Source: JAOUJD01 sp963726405 (GTDB lineage: Bacteria > Pseudomonadota > Gammaproteobacteria > Burkholderiales > Burkholderiaceae_F). Taken from it: a stretch of 64,000 bases of DNA. Below the pieces are notes generated by a model that saw only the letters and a list, made by a program, of their open reading frames with translations, was not told the origin of the DNA and searched no databases. Each line of letters starts with the position of its first letter. Within the stretch, counting starts at the first letter, position 1. Location: assembly GCA_963726405.1 (NCBI GenBank), contig CAVSCF010000005.1:310001-374000 (forward strand). The letters run 5' to 3'. The position numbers were made by a program, and so were the translations under genes. This document shows, one piece after another, positions 8,681 through 18,843 of the stretch.

Positions 8681-9561
8681 ATGAACCCGGCGTCCCTCTT
8701 CGCGGTGTGCGTCCTCATCTGGGGCACCACCTGGTACGCGATCACGCTGCAACTGGCCTCCACATCGCCCGCGGTCGGCGTGGCCATGCGGTTCTCCCTC
8801 GCGGCGGCCCTGATCGCGGCCTGGTGCATCGCGCGGGGCCATTCGCTGCGGCTGCCTCGTTCCGCTCACGCGTGGCTGGCGCTGATGGGAGGCCTCAACT
8901 TCTTCGTCAGCTATCTCTTCGTCTACTACGCCGAACAGCGCATCGTGTCGGGACTCGTCGCCGTCGGGTATTCGGCCATGCCGCTCGTGAACATGGCGAT
9001 GATGCGGGTGTTCTTCGGCACGCCGATGTCGAGCCGGGTCGGCATCGGCGGACTGCTCGCCGTCGGCGGAATCGGGCTCATCTTCTGGCCGGAGTTCACG
9101 CGACTGGCCGGCGGCACGCCGTTGATGGCCGGTGCGCTGCTCACCGCATGTGCCGTGCTGACCAGCAGCCTGGCGAACATGGTCGTCGCCCGCAACCAGG
9201 CCGCGGGCCTCGACGGCTGGCCGGCCCTGGCCTGTGCGATGGCGTATGGGGCGCTGGGTACCTGGCTCTTCGTGGCCATCGGCGGCCAGGCCGTGCAGGT
9301 GGACTGGAGCTGGCCCTTCGTCGCCTCGATGTTCTATCTGGCCGCGCTGGGTTCGGCCCTTGCCTTCGGTGCCTATTTCGCCCTCCTGCGCCAGGTCGGA
9401 CCTGCGCGTTCCGCGTACGTCGGCGTCATGTCGACCATCGTCGCCCTGCTCGTATCCGCCACGCTCGAGGGCTACGACTGGAAGATCGCCACGGTCGTTG
9501 GCATCGCGCTTGCGGTTGCCGGAAACGTTGTGGCCCTCCCCGGGTCCGTAAACTCACGCGC

Positions 9562-9565
<4 letters not shown>
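8681..9565 (+). CDS. EamA/DMT-superfamily transporter
   Basis: This 294-residue polytopic inner-membrane protein has about ten hydrophobic segments arranged as two EamA repeats. Family-typical segments are LIWGTTWYAITLQL near the start, FVSYLFVYYAEQRIVSGLVAV in the first repeat and SALAFGAYFALLRQVGP in the second. EamA proteins usually export amino acids or other small metabolites; the substrate is not readable. Its stop overlaps the mtnA start (ATGA), so it is probably co-transcribed with mtnA and the aldolase, which hints at a sulfur-metabolite or nucleoside-derived substrate. Confidence 0.9.
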
Positions 9566-10643
<1,078 letters not shown>

Positions 10644-10647
<4 letters not shown>

Positions 10648-11319
10648 ACGAACGGCCGGACGACAGCATCGCGCTGCGCGAAGAGGTGATCGCGACCGCA
10701 CGCGCAATGAACGCGAGCGGGATCAACGTCAACAAGTCGGGCAATGTTTCCGTGCGATGCCGCCGCGGACCCCGATCGGGCTACCTCCTCACGCCGACGG
10801 GCGTCCCGTACGACCGCCTTGCTCCCGATGACATCGTCTTCGTGGACGATCGGGGCCACGCAACAGGACGCTGCGAGCCGTCGTCCGAATGGCGCTTCCA
10901 CGCCGCGATCTATCGCGACCGGGCCGACCTCGACGCGGTGGTCCACACCCACTCGTGCCACGCGACGGCCCTCGCGTGCCAGGGCCTGTCGATTCCGGCC
11001 TTTCACTACATGGTCGCCGTCGCCGGCGGTGCCGACATCCGCTGCGCCGAGTACGCGACGTTCGGCACACCGGCGCTCGCCGACGAGCGTCGTGGCCGCG
11101 CTGAAGGACCGGCGCGCCTGCCTGCTCGCGCATCACGGAGTCATCGCCTGCGGAGGGACGCTGGAGTCCGCCTTTTCACTGGCGGTCGAGGTCGAGAACC
11201 TGGCGCGCACCTACGTCGTGGTCCGCAGCCTCGGCGAACCCCGGTTGCTGCCGGCCGAGGAGATGGAACGGGTGGTGGAACGCTTCCAGTCCTACGGCCA
11301 GCCGCGCCGAAAGTCCTAG
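10644..11319 (+). pseudogene. class II aldolase/adducin-family protein, broken by a +1 frameshift near 11085
   Basis: The gene starts with an ATGA overlap on mtnA and reads as a class II aldolase of about 224 residues, but the frame changes near 11085. The first frame carries SGNVSVR, the catalytic Glu in SEWRFH and the zinc ligands in VVHTHSCHATALA. The next frame continues with VVAALKDRRACLLAHHGV, which holds the third zinc His, and runs to 11319. Removing one base at CGACGAG (11081-11087) restores a normal protein. Family members split sugar phosphates to dihydroxyacetone phosphate. Beside mtnA it would fit methylthioribulose- or deoxyribulose-1-phosphate aldolase. It may be a sequencing error and not a real lesion. 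Confidence 0.85.
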
Positions 11320-11411
11320 GTCGCCTCGTCCGATCGGAGGCTGGCGCCGCCGCGCCGTTTGGGTAATGTCACTTCCGGGTTCCTGGATAACGATCTGGAC
11401 AGGATGGACCG

Positions 11412-12122
11412 GTGACTGCGGAAAGTGCGCCCAAGGCCTCGCGAGCAAGCGAGCGCTTCAGCGGCTCCATCAACGCCACGCTCTGGCCGACGCGCGCGTT
11501 CGCCGGCGGCGTCCGCTGGTTCGACGAACTCTACATCTGGACCGAAGGCGCTGCGGCAGGCACCACGCACCGGGCCAACATCCAGATGAACTCGCTGCGC
11601 GACGCCTTTCATTGGCTCGAGTACGACCTCGTCGAGCAGGTGGGCGTGACCATTTCCTTCGGGACGGTGGAACGGGCGCTCGACCCCCTGACGGCGTTGT
11701 TCGAGCGCAACGTCCTTCTGGCCCACCGGACTCACGTGATCTTCCGAGGGACGCCGCAGCGCCTGCGCTCGCGCTACCGACTGCGCGCCTTCGCCGACAT
11801 GCTGCGGGGGCTGGGCTACCCGGTCGGATACCGCCTCTCCGCGCCGCGCGTCAGCATGGAACTCGCCGGTGTCGACCTCGTGCAGCCGACCTTCGCAAAG
11901 GTGCTCGCCGCGACCTCCCCAAGGGAGGAGGCGTGGCAGGACCTCGCCCTCGAAGTGCGGGCGCTGGGTCTGGACACGCGCACGACCATCGTCGGCGGGG
12001 TCGAAGTGCCGCAACAGGCCCGAATGGCGCGCGACGCCGGCTTCGAGTTGGGCCAGGGACGCGCCGTTCGTCAACCCTATCCACCGCCGTCGATCCCGGA
12101 GCCAGCACCGGCCGCTTCCTGA
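11412..12122 (+). CDS. degenerate EAL-domain-like protein (first of tandem pair)
   Basis: This 236-residue protein begins at GTG and has no signal peptide or membrane helix. Its C-terminal half follows the end of an EAL domain: a VDLVQPTFAKV strand-helix, a GVEVPQQARMARDAGF segment like the EAL GVET helix, then GQGRAVRQPYPPP in place of the QGY-xxRP end. The EAL signature, the DDFG motif and the other metal ligands are missing, so it should not hydrolyse cyclic-di-GMP. The N-terminal WPTRAFAGGVRWFDELYIWT is shared with its neighbour. A role as a binding or scaffolding protein is inference. Confidence 0.75.
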   Translation: MTAESAPKASRASERFSGSINATLWPTRAFAGGVRWFDELYIWTEGAAAGTTHRANIQMNSLRDAFHWLEYDLVEQVGVTISFGTVERALDPLTALFERNVLLAHRTHVIFRGTPQRLRSRYRLRAFADMLRGLGYPVGYRLSAPRVSMELAGVDLVQPTFAKVLAATSPREEAWQDLALEVRALGLDTRTTIVGGVEVPQQARMARDAGFELGQGRAVRQPYPPPSIPEPAPAAS

Positions 12123-12173
12123 CCGCCCTCATTTGCCGGACAATCGCGCTGCGGCGATTGCGCTGCGGCAGCG

Positions 12174-12914
12174 ATGATGGCGAACAGCGAATACCGCCCG
12201 GAACTGGGCACCCACCAAGTTGAACTCGATCCCACCGTCGACTCGTTGAGCCGATTCGGCTCGCGCGTCCGTGCGCTCGTGTGGCCCACGCGTTCGCTGG
12301 TCGGCTCCCAGCGGTGGTTCGACGAGTTGTACGTGTGGACCGCCGACTTCGAGCCGGACCGTTCCCTGCGCTCGCAGATCCAGCTCGCCGCCATGGAGCA
12401 TGCCTTCTCGATGCTGGAGCACGAGCGGGTGGAGCGCATCGCCGTCACCATTTCGTTCGGCTCCATCGAGCGGTCGCTCGAAAGCCTGGCCAAGACCCTC
12501 GAAACCCACCGCCTCACGGCGCACCGGCTGTCGGTCCTGCTGCGGGGAGCGATGGAAAGGCTGCGCTGGCCGTACCGGGTGCGCGAGTTCATCGACCTGA
12601 TGCGCAGCTACCAGATCGCCGTCGGATACCGCTTCGGCGAACCCCGGCCCAGCATGGAGATGTCCGCCATCGACTTCGTCGCCCCGGACTTCGCCAAGAT
12701 GCTGGCGCCGATCAGCGTCCGCGAGGAAACCTGGCAGGAGATGTCGCGCGAGGTCAACGCGCTCGGCCTCACCCGCGAGACCTTCGTACTGGCCGGAATC
12801 GAGCGGGAGGAGCAACTCAAGCTCGCCCGGGAGACCGGGTTCGTCCTCGGCCAGGGGCGGGCGTTGAAGAAGCCGTACTTTCCGCCGCGAGTTCTCCGCG
12901 CTCCCGGTAGTTAG
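12174..12914 (+). CDS. degenerate EAL-domain-like protein (second of tandem pair)
   Basis: This 246-residue protein is a paralogue of the preceding gene across its length. Shared blocks are RWFDELYVWT, VTISFGSIERSLESL, PYRVREFIDLMRS, AVGYRFGEPRPSMEMSAIDF, ETGFVLGQGRA and KKPYFPP. Like its neighbour it resembles the C-terminal part of an EAL domain (IEREEQLKLARETGF) but has no EAL motif and no catalytic acidic residues. Two adjacent ATGs (12174 and 12177) are possible starts. The 51-base gap from the first copy suggests co-expression. The divergence between the copies implies an old duplication with separate roles. Confidence 0.75.
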   Translation: MMANSEYRPELGTHQVELDPTVDSLSRFGSRVRALVWPTRSLVGSQRWFDELYVWTADFEPDRSLRSQIQLAAMEHAFSMLEHERVERIAVTISFGSIERSLESLAKTLETHRLTAHRLSVLLRGAMERLRWPYRVREFIDLMRSYQIAVGYRFGEPRPSMEMSAIDFVAPDFAKMLAPISVREETWQEMSREVNALGLTRETFVLAGIEREEQLKLARETGFVLGQGRALKKPYFPPRVLRAPGS

Positions 12915-13096
12915 CGGTCGCATACCGCTCGTACCGCGCAGGACGCCGTTCAGACCCTCCGGCTGGTCGAATTTGCCCTGTTCGGCGGCTCATATCGCCG
13001 GCTTAGGTATCCCGTCTAGTGGCTACGCTCCTCTCCGTAGTATTCGACCGCCCGCGACCACGGGCCAACGTTTTCCTCAGGGGAAAATTCGTCGAA

Positions 13097-13661
13097 ATGA
13101 AGCACTCGACTTCGCCTCGCCTCCGCCGCGATGGTGCTGGCCTCGACGATGCCGCTGACCGCGCAGGCCGAGTCCACGTTCAACACCGGCAACACCGCGA
13201 ACCTGTCGACGCAGGCCCGGGTCAACTTCCAGATCACAATCCCGAAGTTCGTCTCGCTCCGGGTCGGCACCGCCGGCGCCACGGTCGACACGATCGCCTT
13301 CAGCCCGCTGGCCGCCGATGTCGGCAACAACGTATCCCAGGCCGGGACTGGCGGCGACCTCACCAACGGTAAGGTGACCGTGCGCGTGGCCGGCAACAAC
13401 GGTGACATCACGCTCGCCGCGACCGCTGGTGCCACCCTGCTCAGCGGGACCGACACCATTCCCTGGACCCAGATCACGGTAACGCCGGCCGGCGGTGCGC
13501 CCGCGCACCCGGCGGTCAACGGCGGCAACGTCACGCTGACGGCCACGAACAAGGTCGTGAACATCGCGGCCGGCGACTGGACCTATGCCTACGCGAACGC
13601 CAGCGTCGTAGCGGCCGGGACGTACACCGGGCAGGTCACGTACACAGCGACCGTGCCGTAA
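13097..13661 (+). CDS. secreted pilin-like beta protein (spore-coat-U/Csu-like), signal peptide frame broken
   Basis: From 13131 the frame encodes about 176 residues of Ala/Gly/Thr-rich beta protein with no helices, ending AGTYTGQVTYTATVP, a donor-strand-like end seen in archaic (Csu/SCPU) pilins. The in-frame ATG at 13131 gives only the hydrophobic half of a signal peptide (ending LTAQA). The better start is ATG 13097, one base out of frame. Deleting one A in AATGAAGC gives MSTRLRLASAAMVLASTM, an ideal signal peptide. A one-base insertion near 13100 is therefore likely. It begins a five-gene unit with a chaperone and a barrel protein. Confidence 0.72.
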
Positions 13662-13725
13662 GCACACATCGCGGCGGGGCGCCGGGGCAGCCGCGGCGCC
13701 TTGTTCGAATCGGCGGGGGGACGGC

Positions 13726-14367
13726 ATGCGATCAACACTAGGCAATCCAGGCGCGCTGGCGGTCGCCGGCGCGCTGCTGCTTTACAGCACGGGCTCCGGC
13801 GCGTTCACGGTCAACATCAGCGCCGCCAGCCCGCGGACGATCTATCTGCAGGTCGGCGTCGGCACGTTCAACGGTCTCTTGAGTTCCGGCGGCTCGCCGG
13901 GCACCAACCCCACTATCAACGTCGTGTCGGTTACGGTTCCGGCCGCCCAGGTCGGCAGCGGAGCGGCGCAGACGATGACGACCAACAGCACGGCCTCGCG
14001 CAGCTTTTACGACAATTTCGTCTTCTGCAACGCGCCCGCGCAGTTGTACATCGGCGGCTTCTACCGGCGCACCAACAGCGGCAGCGCGCCGGACGCCTCG
14101 CTGACGGCAACGGCGCCAGCGAACCTCGTGAACGCCTCCGGCGACACCATTCCGTTCTCGCAGATCCAGTGGACGAGTTCCGGCATTGGCGACAGCGGCA
14201 CGCAGGTGTTCCCGGCCGGCGCCTTCACGGGCGGCACACAGCCGATCGGCACGATCCAGCGCAACCAGTGGGCGGAGAGCTGCCACACGTTCTCCTATCG
14301 CAATCAGGCGATCGTGCCAGCGGGCACCTACACGGGGACCGTCACGTACACCCTGAGCGCACCATGA
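13726..14367 (+). CDS. secreted pilin-like beta protein (second subunit)
   Basis: This 213-residue protein has a signal peptide (hydrophobic segment LAVAGALLLYSTGSGAFT) and a mature region of beta strands rich in Thr, Ser, Gly and Asn. It ends AGTYTGTVTYTLSAP, nearly the same as the first subunit, which suggests a common fold and a shared C-terminal strand. Two cysteines (FCNAPAQ and SCHTF) could form the disulfide typical of chaperone-assembled pilins. Its stop overlaps the start of the next gene (ATGA). Function as a fibre or surface-structure subunit is inferred from the chaperone downstream. Confidence 0.72.
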   Translation: MRSTLGNPGALAVAGALLLYSTGSGAFTVNISAASPRTIYLQVGVGTFNGLLSSGGSPGTNPTINVVSVTVPAAQVGSGAAQTMTTNSTASRSFYDNFVFCNAPAQLYIGGFYRRTNSGSAPDASLTATAPANLVNASGDTIPFSQIQWTSSGIGDSGTQVFPAGAFTGGTQPIGTIQRNQWAESCHTFSYRNQAIVPAGTYTGTVTYTLSAP

Positions 14368-14813
14368 ACCGCGCGGCCATCCTGCTGCTGCTCGCGCTAG
14401 TCGCCGACGTCGGCGCCGCGACCTTCCGCGTCGACGACAGCGGCAGCGTGCCTCTCGAATCGTCGACCCTGATGCGGTGGCGCCAGGTCGCGCCATCGCG
14501 ACAGACCGACAACACGATGGAGGGGCTGGTCAACGTGCAGGTGCGCCTGAACCTCGCGCCGTGGCTCGGGCGGCAGGCGCGCCTGTTCCTCGTGCTGCCC
14601 GAGCAGCCGCTCGGCCCGATGCGCGCCGCCTGGACCACGCAAGGGCGGCTGCTGCCCGGCCAGCTCGTCGCCGGGCGGCGTGCGCTCGTCTACTCGGGCG
14701 TCATCACGATGCCGCGGCTGGAGGAAGTGCTGCTGCTGAAGCTCGAAACGGACGGCACGCAGCTCGGCAACAGCCACCGGGTCAACTTCCACTTCGAAAT
14801 CGACGTCGACTGA
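14364..14813 (+). CDS. small secreted beta-rich protein of the chaperone/barrel locus
   Basis: This 149-residue protein has a signal peptide (MNRAAILLLLALVADVGA) and a beta-rich mature part without cysteines. It overlaps the preceding pilin-like gene by four bases and ends one base before the chaperone start, so it is certainly in the same unit. I do not recognise a family. The strand-like segments VNVQVRLNLAPW and VNFHFEIDVD would fit a minor or tip subunit, or an assembly factor. It is too small to be an adhesin with a separate receptor domain. Confidence 0.65.
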   Translation: MNRAAILLLLALVADVGAATFRVDDSGSVPLESSTLMRWRQVAPSRQTDNTMEGLVNVQVRLNLAPWLGRQARLFLVLPEQPLGPMRAAWTTQGRLLPGQLVAGRRALVYSGVITMPRLEEVLLLKLETDGTQLGNSHRVNFHFEIDVD

Positions 14814-14814
14814 C

Positions 14815-15615
14815 ATGGGCAACCGTCTTTCCTTCCTTCCAATGGGCATCTGCCTGCTCGGCCTCCTGCCGGCGGGGAGCGCGCCCGCACAGGGCTTCGC
14901 CGCGATGGCGTCGCCGCCGCGATTCGAACTCCGCATGAAGCCCGGTCAGGCCACGCGCGAGATCGTCGAGATCACCAATGCGGACAGCGCGGTCGGGCGC
15001 TACCGCGTCAAGACCGCCGACTGGTCGCTCGGCGCCGACGCGTCCGTCACGTTTCATGACGACCTGCGTGCCGGCAGTTGCCGCCCGTGGGTCGCGATCG
15101 AGCGCGGGCAGGTCCAGGTGCCGCCGGCGGGGCGCCAGCGCTATCGGTTCGAGATCAACGTGCCGCCCGACGCTCCCGCTGGCGAGTGCCGGTTCGCGTT
15201 GATGATCGAAGGGGAGGACCCGGTCAAGGCGCAGGCGTCCGGACTTTCGATCCCTGTGACCGGCCGGCTCGGAGTGATCGTCTACGTCGCCGTCGGCGAC
15301 GCGCGGCCGCAACTGGAGATCGTCGAGCCGACCACGGTCGACGTGAACGGCCAGCGCGTGCCCGCGCTGCGCGTGCGCAACATCGGCAACGCGCACGGAC
15401 GCCTGAGCGGTTTCCTGTCGGGAACCGACGCCAGGGGGCGAGAGTTCGAGTTCACCCCGTCTTCGTTTCCGATCCTTCCCGGCGAAACGCGAACGATTGC
15501 GCTGGCGCCTGCCGCGGTGCGCGAGGATGGAGCGGGCGTGGCGTTCCCGATCACCGTGCGCGGCCAGGTCGAGTGGGACAACGGCCGCGTCGATCTCAAC
15601 CGACGGTTCGACTGA
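14815..15615 (+). CDS. periplasmic PapD-like fimbrial chaperone
   Basis: This 266-residue protein has a signal peptide ending near residue 26 (PAGSAPAQ) and then two immunoglobulin-like regions. The first has PPRFELRMKPGQATREIVEITN and YRVKTADW, the second LGVIVYVAVGD and RVRNIGNAHGRLSGF. This is the layout of periplasmic chaperones of the PapD/Csu type, which hold pilins by donating a strand. The canonical Arg/Lys pair that grips the pilin carboxylate cannot be assigned confidently. It sits between the secreted subunits and the barrel gene, the expected position for a chaperone. Confidence 0.75.
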   Translation: MGNRLSFLPMGICLLGLLPAGSAPAQGFAAMASPPRFELRMKPGQATREIVEITNADSAVGRYRVKTADWSLGADASVTFHDDLRAGSCRPWVAIERGQVQVPPAGRQRYRFEINVPPDAPAGECRFALMIEGEDPVKAQASGLSIPVTGRLGVIVYVAVGDARPQLEIVEPTTVDVNGQRVPALRVRNIGNAHGRLSGFLSGTDARGREFEFTPSSFPILPGETRTIALAPAAVREDGAGVAFPITVRGQVEWDNGRVDLNRRFD

Positions 15616-15619
15616 GGCG

Positions 15620-17623
15620 GTGCCAGCCTTTCGGCTCGCCGCTCGCCTGCTGCTGCTCGCCGCGGTCGCTCTGCCGGCCCTGGCGGGAGCACAACCGTCC
15701 ACGGCGGGTAGCAGCGGTGGCACTAGACCGGAGGCCGGGCAGAACGGTGGCGCAAGGCCAAACGGCAAACGCAACGGGCCGCCCGAAGCCGATCCTCCGC
15801 CCTACGAGGACCGGCTAATCGCCGACGGCCAACTGCCGCCGGACATCCATGACGAAATGGCCGGCCTGCGCAGCGGGGCCGGCTGGCCGCGAGCGCTACG
15901 GGCTGAGCTGTTTGCAACGCGTCTGGACAGCAACAGCCGATCGGTCACGGAGAACGGCGTCGCCCTGGGCGGCTATCTCGCGACTCCAGCGCACGGTTTC
16001 TTCACGCTCGACGGAACGTTTCAGAACGAAGGAGGGACGGCGGTCCTATGGCAGCGCGACGTCCCTTTCGACGGCGGCTTGCGCGCCACCAATGGTCTAG
16101 GCATGGTCAATACGACCGCTGTCCACCTGGCCTGGACGCAGCCGCGCTTCGTGCTGCCGAGCGCACCGCTGCTCGGCGCCAGCACGGAGTGGCGGACATC
16201 CGAAGGCGCCCTTCTGACCGCCGCCGCCGGTGAACCCGGCTACTTCTCCGGCATTCGCGTGCCACGCTTCGAGAGGTTGGGCGGCAACGTGACGACCGCC
16301 GGAGTCAACGGTGCGATCGGACCGGGCTGGACCGGGGCACTGCAGTGGATCGAAGCCCGCAACACGGAGCTGGTCGGCTTCTTTCAGCAACCTGGCTCGT
16401 TCGACTCGCGCACTGTCTTCGGGGCGACCGCCTGGGAGGGCCGCAACGCCCGCGTGCAGGGCAACGTGCTCAGCGGCTCTTCTTTCGGCGGCGACGAGCG
16501 GCACGGCGGCTGGGTAGATGCGAGCATCATCGACGGCCGCATGCTGCACGGCTTCGGAGCCTTTTACGTCGAGCCGGGCCTCTTCTGGGGCAACCAGGGC
16601 ATCGCGAGCGACATGCAGGGGGCCTACTATCGGGGAAGCTACCGAACGCGGCAATGGCTGGTCGACGGCGGTGTGGACCTGATCAAACCGGTCACCGAAG
16701 GAAGGTCCAGCACCGCGTTCACGACCGGCAGCGCACGCTACCAGTTCAGTCGGGATCTCGGGGCAGGGGCCGGCATCAACTGGCTGCATTCGGACGATAA
16801 CTCGTGGTCGGCGTATGCGTTCGCTGAACGCAACCATCCGTGGGGCATCGGTCGCCTGCAGCTCGACGCCGCCGAAAGCACGGGCAGGCGCGATCGGCAG
16901 CTGAAGTACGACCAGACATGGAACATGCCGGCGAGCACGCGGCTGTCGACGTCCGCGGCGGTCGGCCGGCTGAGCGACGTCACGGGGCAGAGCACCCGGC
17001 TTCGCCTGCAGGCCGTGGGCGGCGGCGACATCGCCGCGAACTTGAGCATCGACGGCAATGTCTCCTGGACGAACGGTAACGGCGATCAGGCCCCGGGAAC
17101 GACGTACGCGAACGTTGGCCTGAGCTGGCGGTTGGCGCGCGACTTCCTGTTGACGATCGGGTATTACGAGAACCGGACCGACGGCGCTGTGCCGCTCGTG
17201 GTGACGTCACCGATCGCGCTGCCGCAGCCGACCGTCGAGAAGGTGAGTGACCGTGGCGTCTTCGTCACGTTGCGTTTCGACACACGCGCCGGGACGCCGA
17301 CGATGGCGCTCGGCGGGCCGGCGACGGCTGGCATTGGTCGCATCACCGGCATAGTTTTCCTGGACGCAAACGACGACGGACGCTTCGAGGCCGGAGAGAC
17401 CGGCGCCGCGAACGTCACCGTCCTGCTCGACGGACGCTTCTCCGCGCGCACGGATGGCCAGGGGCGCTTCGAGTTCCCGGCGGTGGTCGCGGGCCGCCAT
17501 CACGTGACGGTTCTGCCCGACAACCTGCCGCTGCCGTGGACGACGGCCAATGAGACGCGCGATCTCGACCTGCCCGTGCGCGGGTCGGTTCATCTGGAGC
17601 TATCCGCGCGCCGACTCCGCTAG
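15620..17623 (+). CDS. usher-like outer-membrane barrel with C-terminal SdrD/carboxypeptidase-like domain
   Basis: This protein of about 667 residues probably starts at GTG 15620, because VPAFRLAARLLLLAAVALPA gives a signal peptide directly after the chaperone stop. A Gly/Pro-rich linker is followed by a long barrel-like region of alternating strands (about 80-560; for example GVDLIKPVTEGRSS, LQLDAAESTGRRDRQLKYDQ). The end (about 572-667) is a beta-sandwich domain with an SdrD-like Ca-loop (GIVFLDANDDGRFEAGE), resembling the C-terminal domain of ushers. At 667 residues it is shorter than classical ushers (about 800). Subunit secretion is inferred from the operon, not from a firm family match. 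Confidence 0.65.
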   Translation: MPAFRLAARLLLLAAVALPALAGAQPSTAGSSGGTRPEAGQNGGARPNGKRNGPPEADPPPYEDRLIADGQLPPDIHDEMAGLRSGAGWPRALRAELFATRLDSNSRSVTENGVALGGYLATPAHGFFTLDGTFQNEGGTAVLWQRDVPFDGGLRATNGLGMVNTTAVHLAWTQPRFVLPSAPLLGASTEWRTSEGALLTAAAGEPGYFSGIRVPRFERLGGNVTTAGVNGAIGPGWTGALQWIEARNTELVGFFQQPGSFDSRTVFGATAWEGRNARVQGNVLSGSSFGGDERHGGWVDASIIDGRMLHGFGAFYVEPGLFWGNQGIASDMQGAYYRGSYRTRQWLVDGGVDLIKPVTEGRSSTAFTTGSARYQFSRDLGAGAGINWLHSDDNSWSAYAFAERNHPWGIGRLQLDAAESTGRRDRQLKYDQTWNMPASTRLSTSAAVGRLSDVTGQSTRLRLQAVGGGDIAANLSIDGNVSWTNGNGDQAPGTTYANVGLSWRLARDFLLTIGYYENRTDGAVPLVVTSPIALPQPTVEKVSDRGVFVTLRFDTRAGTPTMALGGPATAGIGRITGIVFLDANDDGRFEAGETGAANVTVLLDGRFSARTDGQGRFEFPAVVAGRHHVTVLPDNLPLPWTTANETRDLDLPVRGSVHLELSARRLR

Positions 17624-17779
17624 AACGGCCGGCGGGTCGCATGTCCGGCGCCGAGCACATGGCGATGGGGAACTGCCGCACCGCGCGGGGCGCATGAATC
17701 GCTCGCGCTCCTTCACCTGCGCGTTGACCCGACTCGAGAGCCGGCCGCCAGAAGGTGCAAGTGCGGTGCCCCTCGACGG

Positions 17780-18131
17780 TCAGCGCCGCGGCACGCGCTC
17801 GATGCTGCCCTCCACCTTGGCCACGCCCGTGCCCGAGTGCTCCCACATCAGGCAGTAGCCATCGGACTTCTTTGCCTGGAAGGTGGAGTCCGCTTCACGA
17901 ACCGCCGAGCGCTTCACCGGAAACGCGATCTCATTGCCCCGGTGGTAATGGATGTTGAAGTCGACCGGTACGGAAGACCGGAAGCGATAGCGGACTCGAC
18001 TCGCCCGCCGCGATCGTCAGGCAGCGTTCGTCGAACGACTTTCCGGCCAAAGTGAACGAGTACGGCCCCGCGTCGTCGGAAGCCAAGGCGGGCGCACCGA
18101 CGAGAGCCAGCAGGAAGGCAGCGATCTTCAT
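17780..18131 (-). pseudogene. small secreted protein, broken by a +1 frameshift near 17995
   Basis: From ATG 18131 the minus strand encodes a signal peptide (MKIAAFLLALVGAPALA) and DDAGPYSFTLAGKSFDERCL. The frame then fails at a duplicated GAGTC (GAGTCGAGTC, about 17991-18003). One base later the other frame continues sensibly with VRYRFRSSVPVDFNIHYHRG, FQAKKSDGYCLMWEHSGTG and ends at 17780. The joined protein would be about 116 residues with two cysteines. I recognise no family; the fold looks like a small beta domain. It is divergent from the lipoprotein at 18253. The lesion may be a sequencing error. Confidence 0.7.
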
Positions 18132-18252
18132 TGCAGGCGATCGTACTGCCCGGACGACGAAGCGCCCCACCCGCGATCTGCCGAACCAATTCATCGTACG
18201 ATTCTCTAACCGCTCAGGCAGTGGCACGCAACGATGGGTACAAGGAGACCTC

Positions 18253-18744
18253 ATGCTGCACCGACTCATACCGGCCGCCCTGGCCCTCTTCCTGGTCGCG
18301 TGCGCGAGCCCGCAATCGCTGAAGCCCGGCACGCCGATCGCGGAAGCCCGGTCCGCGCTTGGCCGGCCCACCGCAGAGGTCAAGCTGCCGGACGGCGGCT
18401 CGCGCCTGCAGTACTCCGGCCAGCCGAACAACCAGTCGGTCTGGAACGTCGACTTCGACGCCCAGGGCCGCCTGCGAAGCGCCGAAGAGATGATGACCGA
18501 CGCGGCCTTCCTGCGGGTGCAAGCCGGCAAGGACACGCAGGCGGATGTGCTGCGGGATTTCGGCGCGCCGGCGGAGGTGTTCCACTATCGGCTGTCGAAC
18601 GAAACCGCCTTCATGTACCGCTACTACACGCAGGGCAATTTCCACGCTGCGATGTTCATCTACTTCGACCCGGCCGGCGTGGTGAAGCGCACCGAGACCG
18701 GGCTCGATCCGTGGATGATCAAGAATGGCGGCGACCGCAACTAG
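18253..18744 (+). CDS. small outer-membrane-type lipoprotein (BamE/SmpA-like repeats)
   Basis: This 163-residue protein has a lipoprotein signal with the lipobox LVAC (MLHRLIPAALALFLVACAS), so it is probably anchored through Cys17. The mature part contains two BamE-like units, each with a Gly-xx-xxx-LGxP-type turn (TPIAEARSALGRPTAE and TQADVLRDFGAPAEV) followed by a strand ending in a D/F-rich segment (WNVDFDAQGRL, MFIYFDPAGVV). AAGGAG at 18242 supports the start. It is probably a periplasm-facing lipoprotein; a direct role in barrel assembly is not shown, since true BamE has only one such unit. Confidence 0.78.
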   Translation: MLHRLIPAALALFLVACASPQSLKPGTPIAEARSALGRPTAEVKLPDGGSRLQYSGQPNNQSVWNVDFDAQGRLRSAEEMMTDAAFLRVQAGKDTQADVLRDFGAPAEVFHYRLSNETAFMYRYYTQGNFHAAMFIYFDPAGVVKRTETGLDPWMIKNGGDRN

Positions 18745-18843
18745 CAGCCCTTCGCTCGCCTGCGCTCCCGGGCGCAACTAGGGAACCCCCTCGCGGGTTA
18801 GACCGAATTTCCTCGGCGGCACACTGGCCGGACAATCGCCGGC

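Noticed and set aside
12131..18842. shared CCGGACAATCGC at 12135 and 18829 as a repeat element
   Set aside because: It is only 12 bases, occurs twice, and may simply reflect similar promoter -10-like sequence before two genes.
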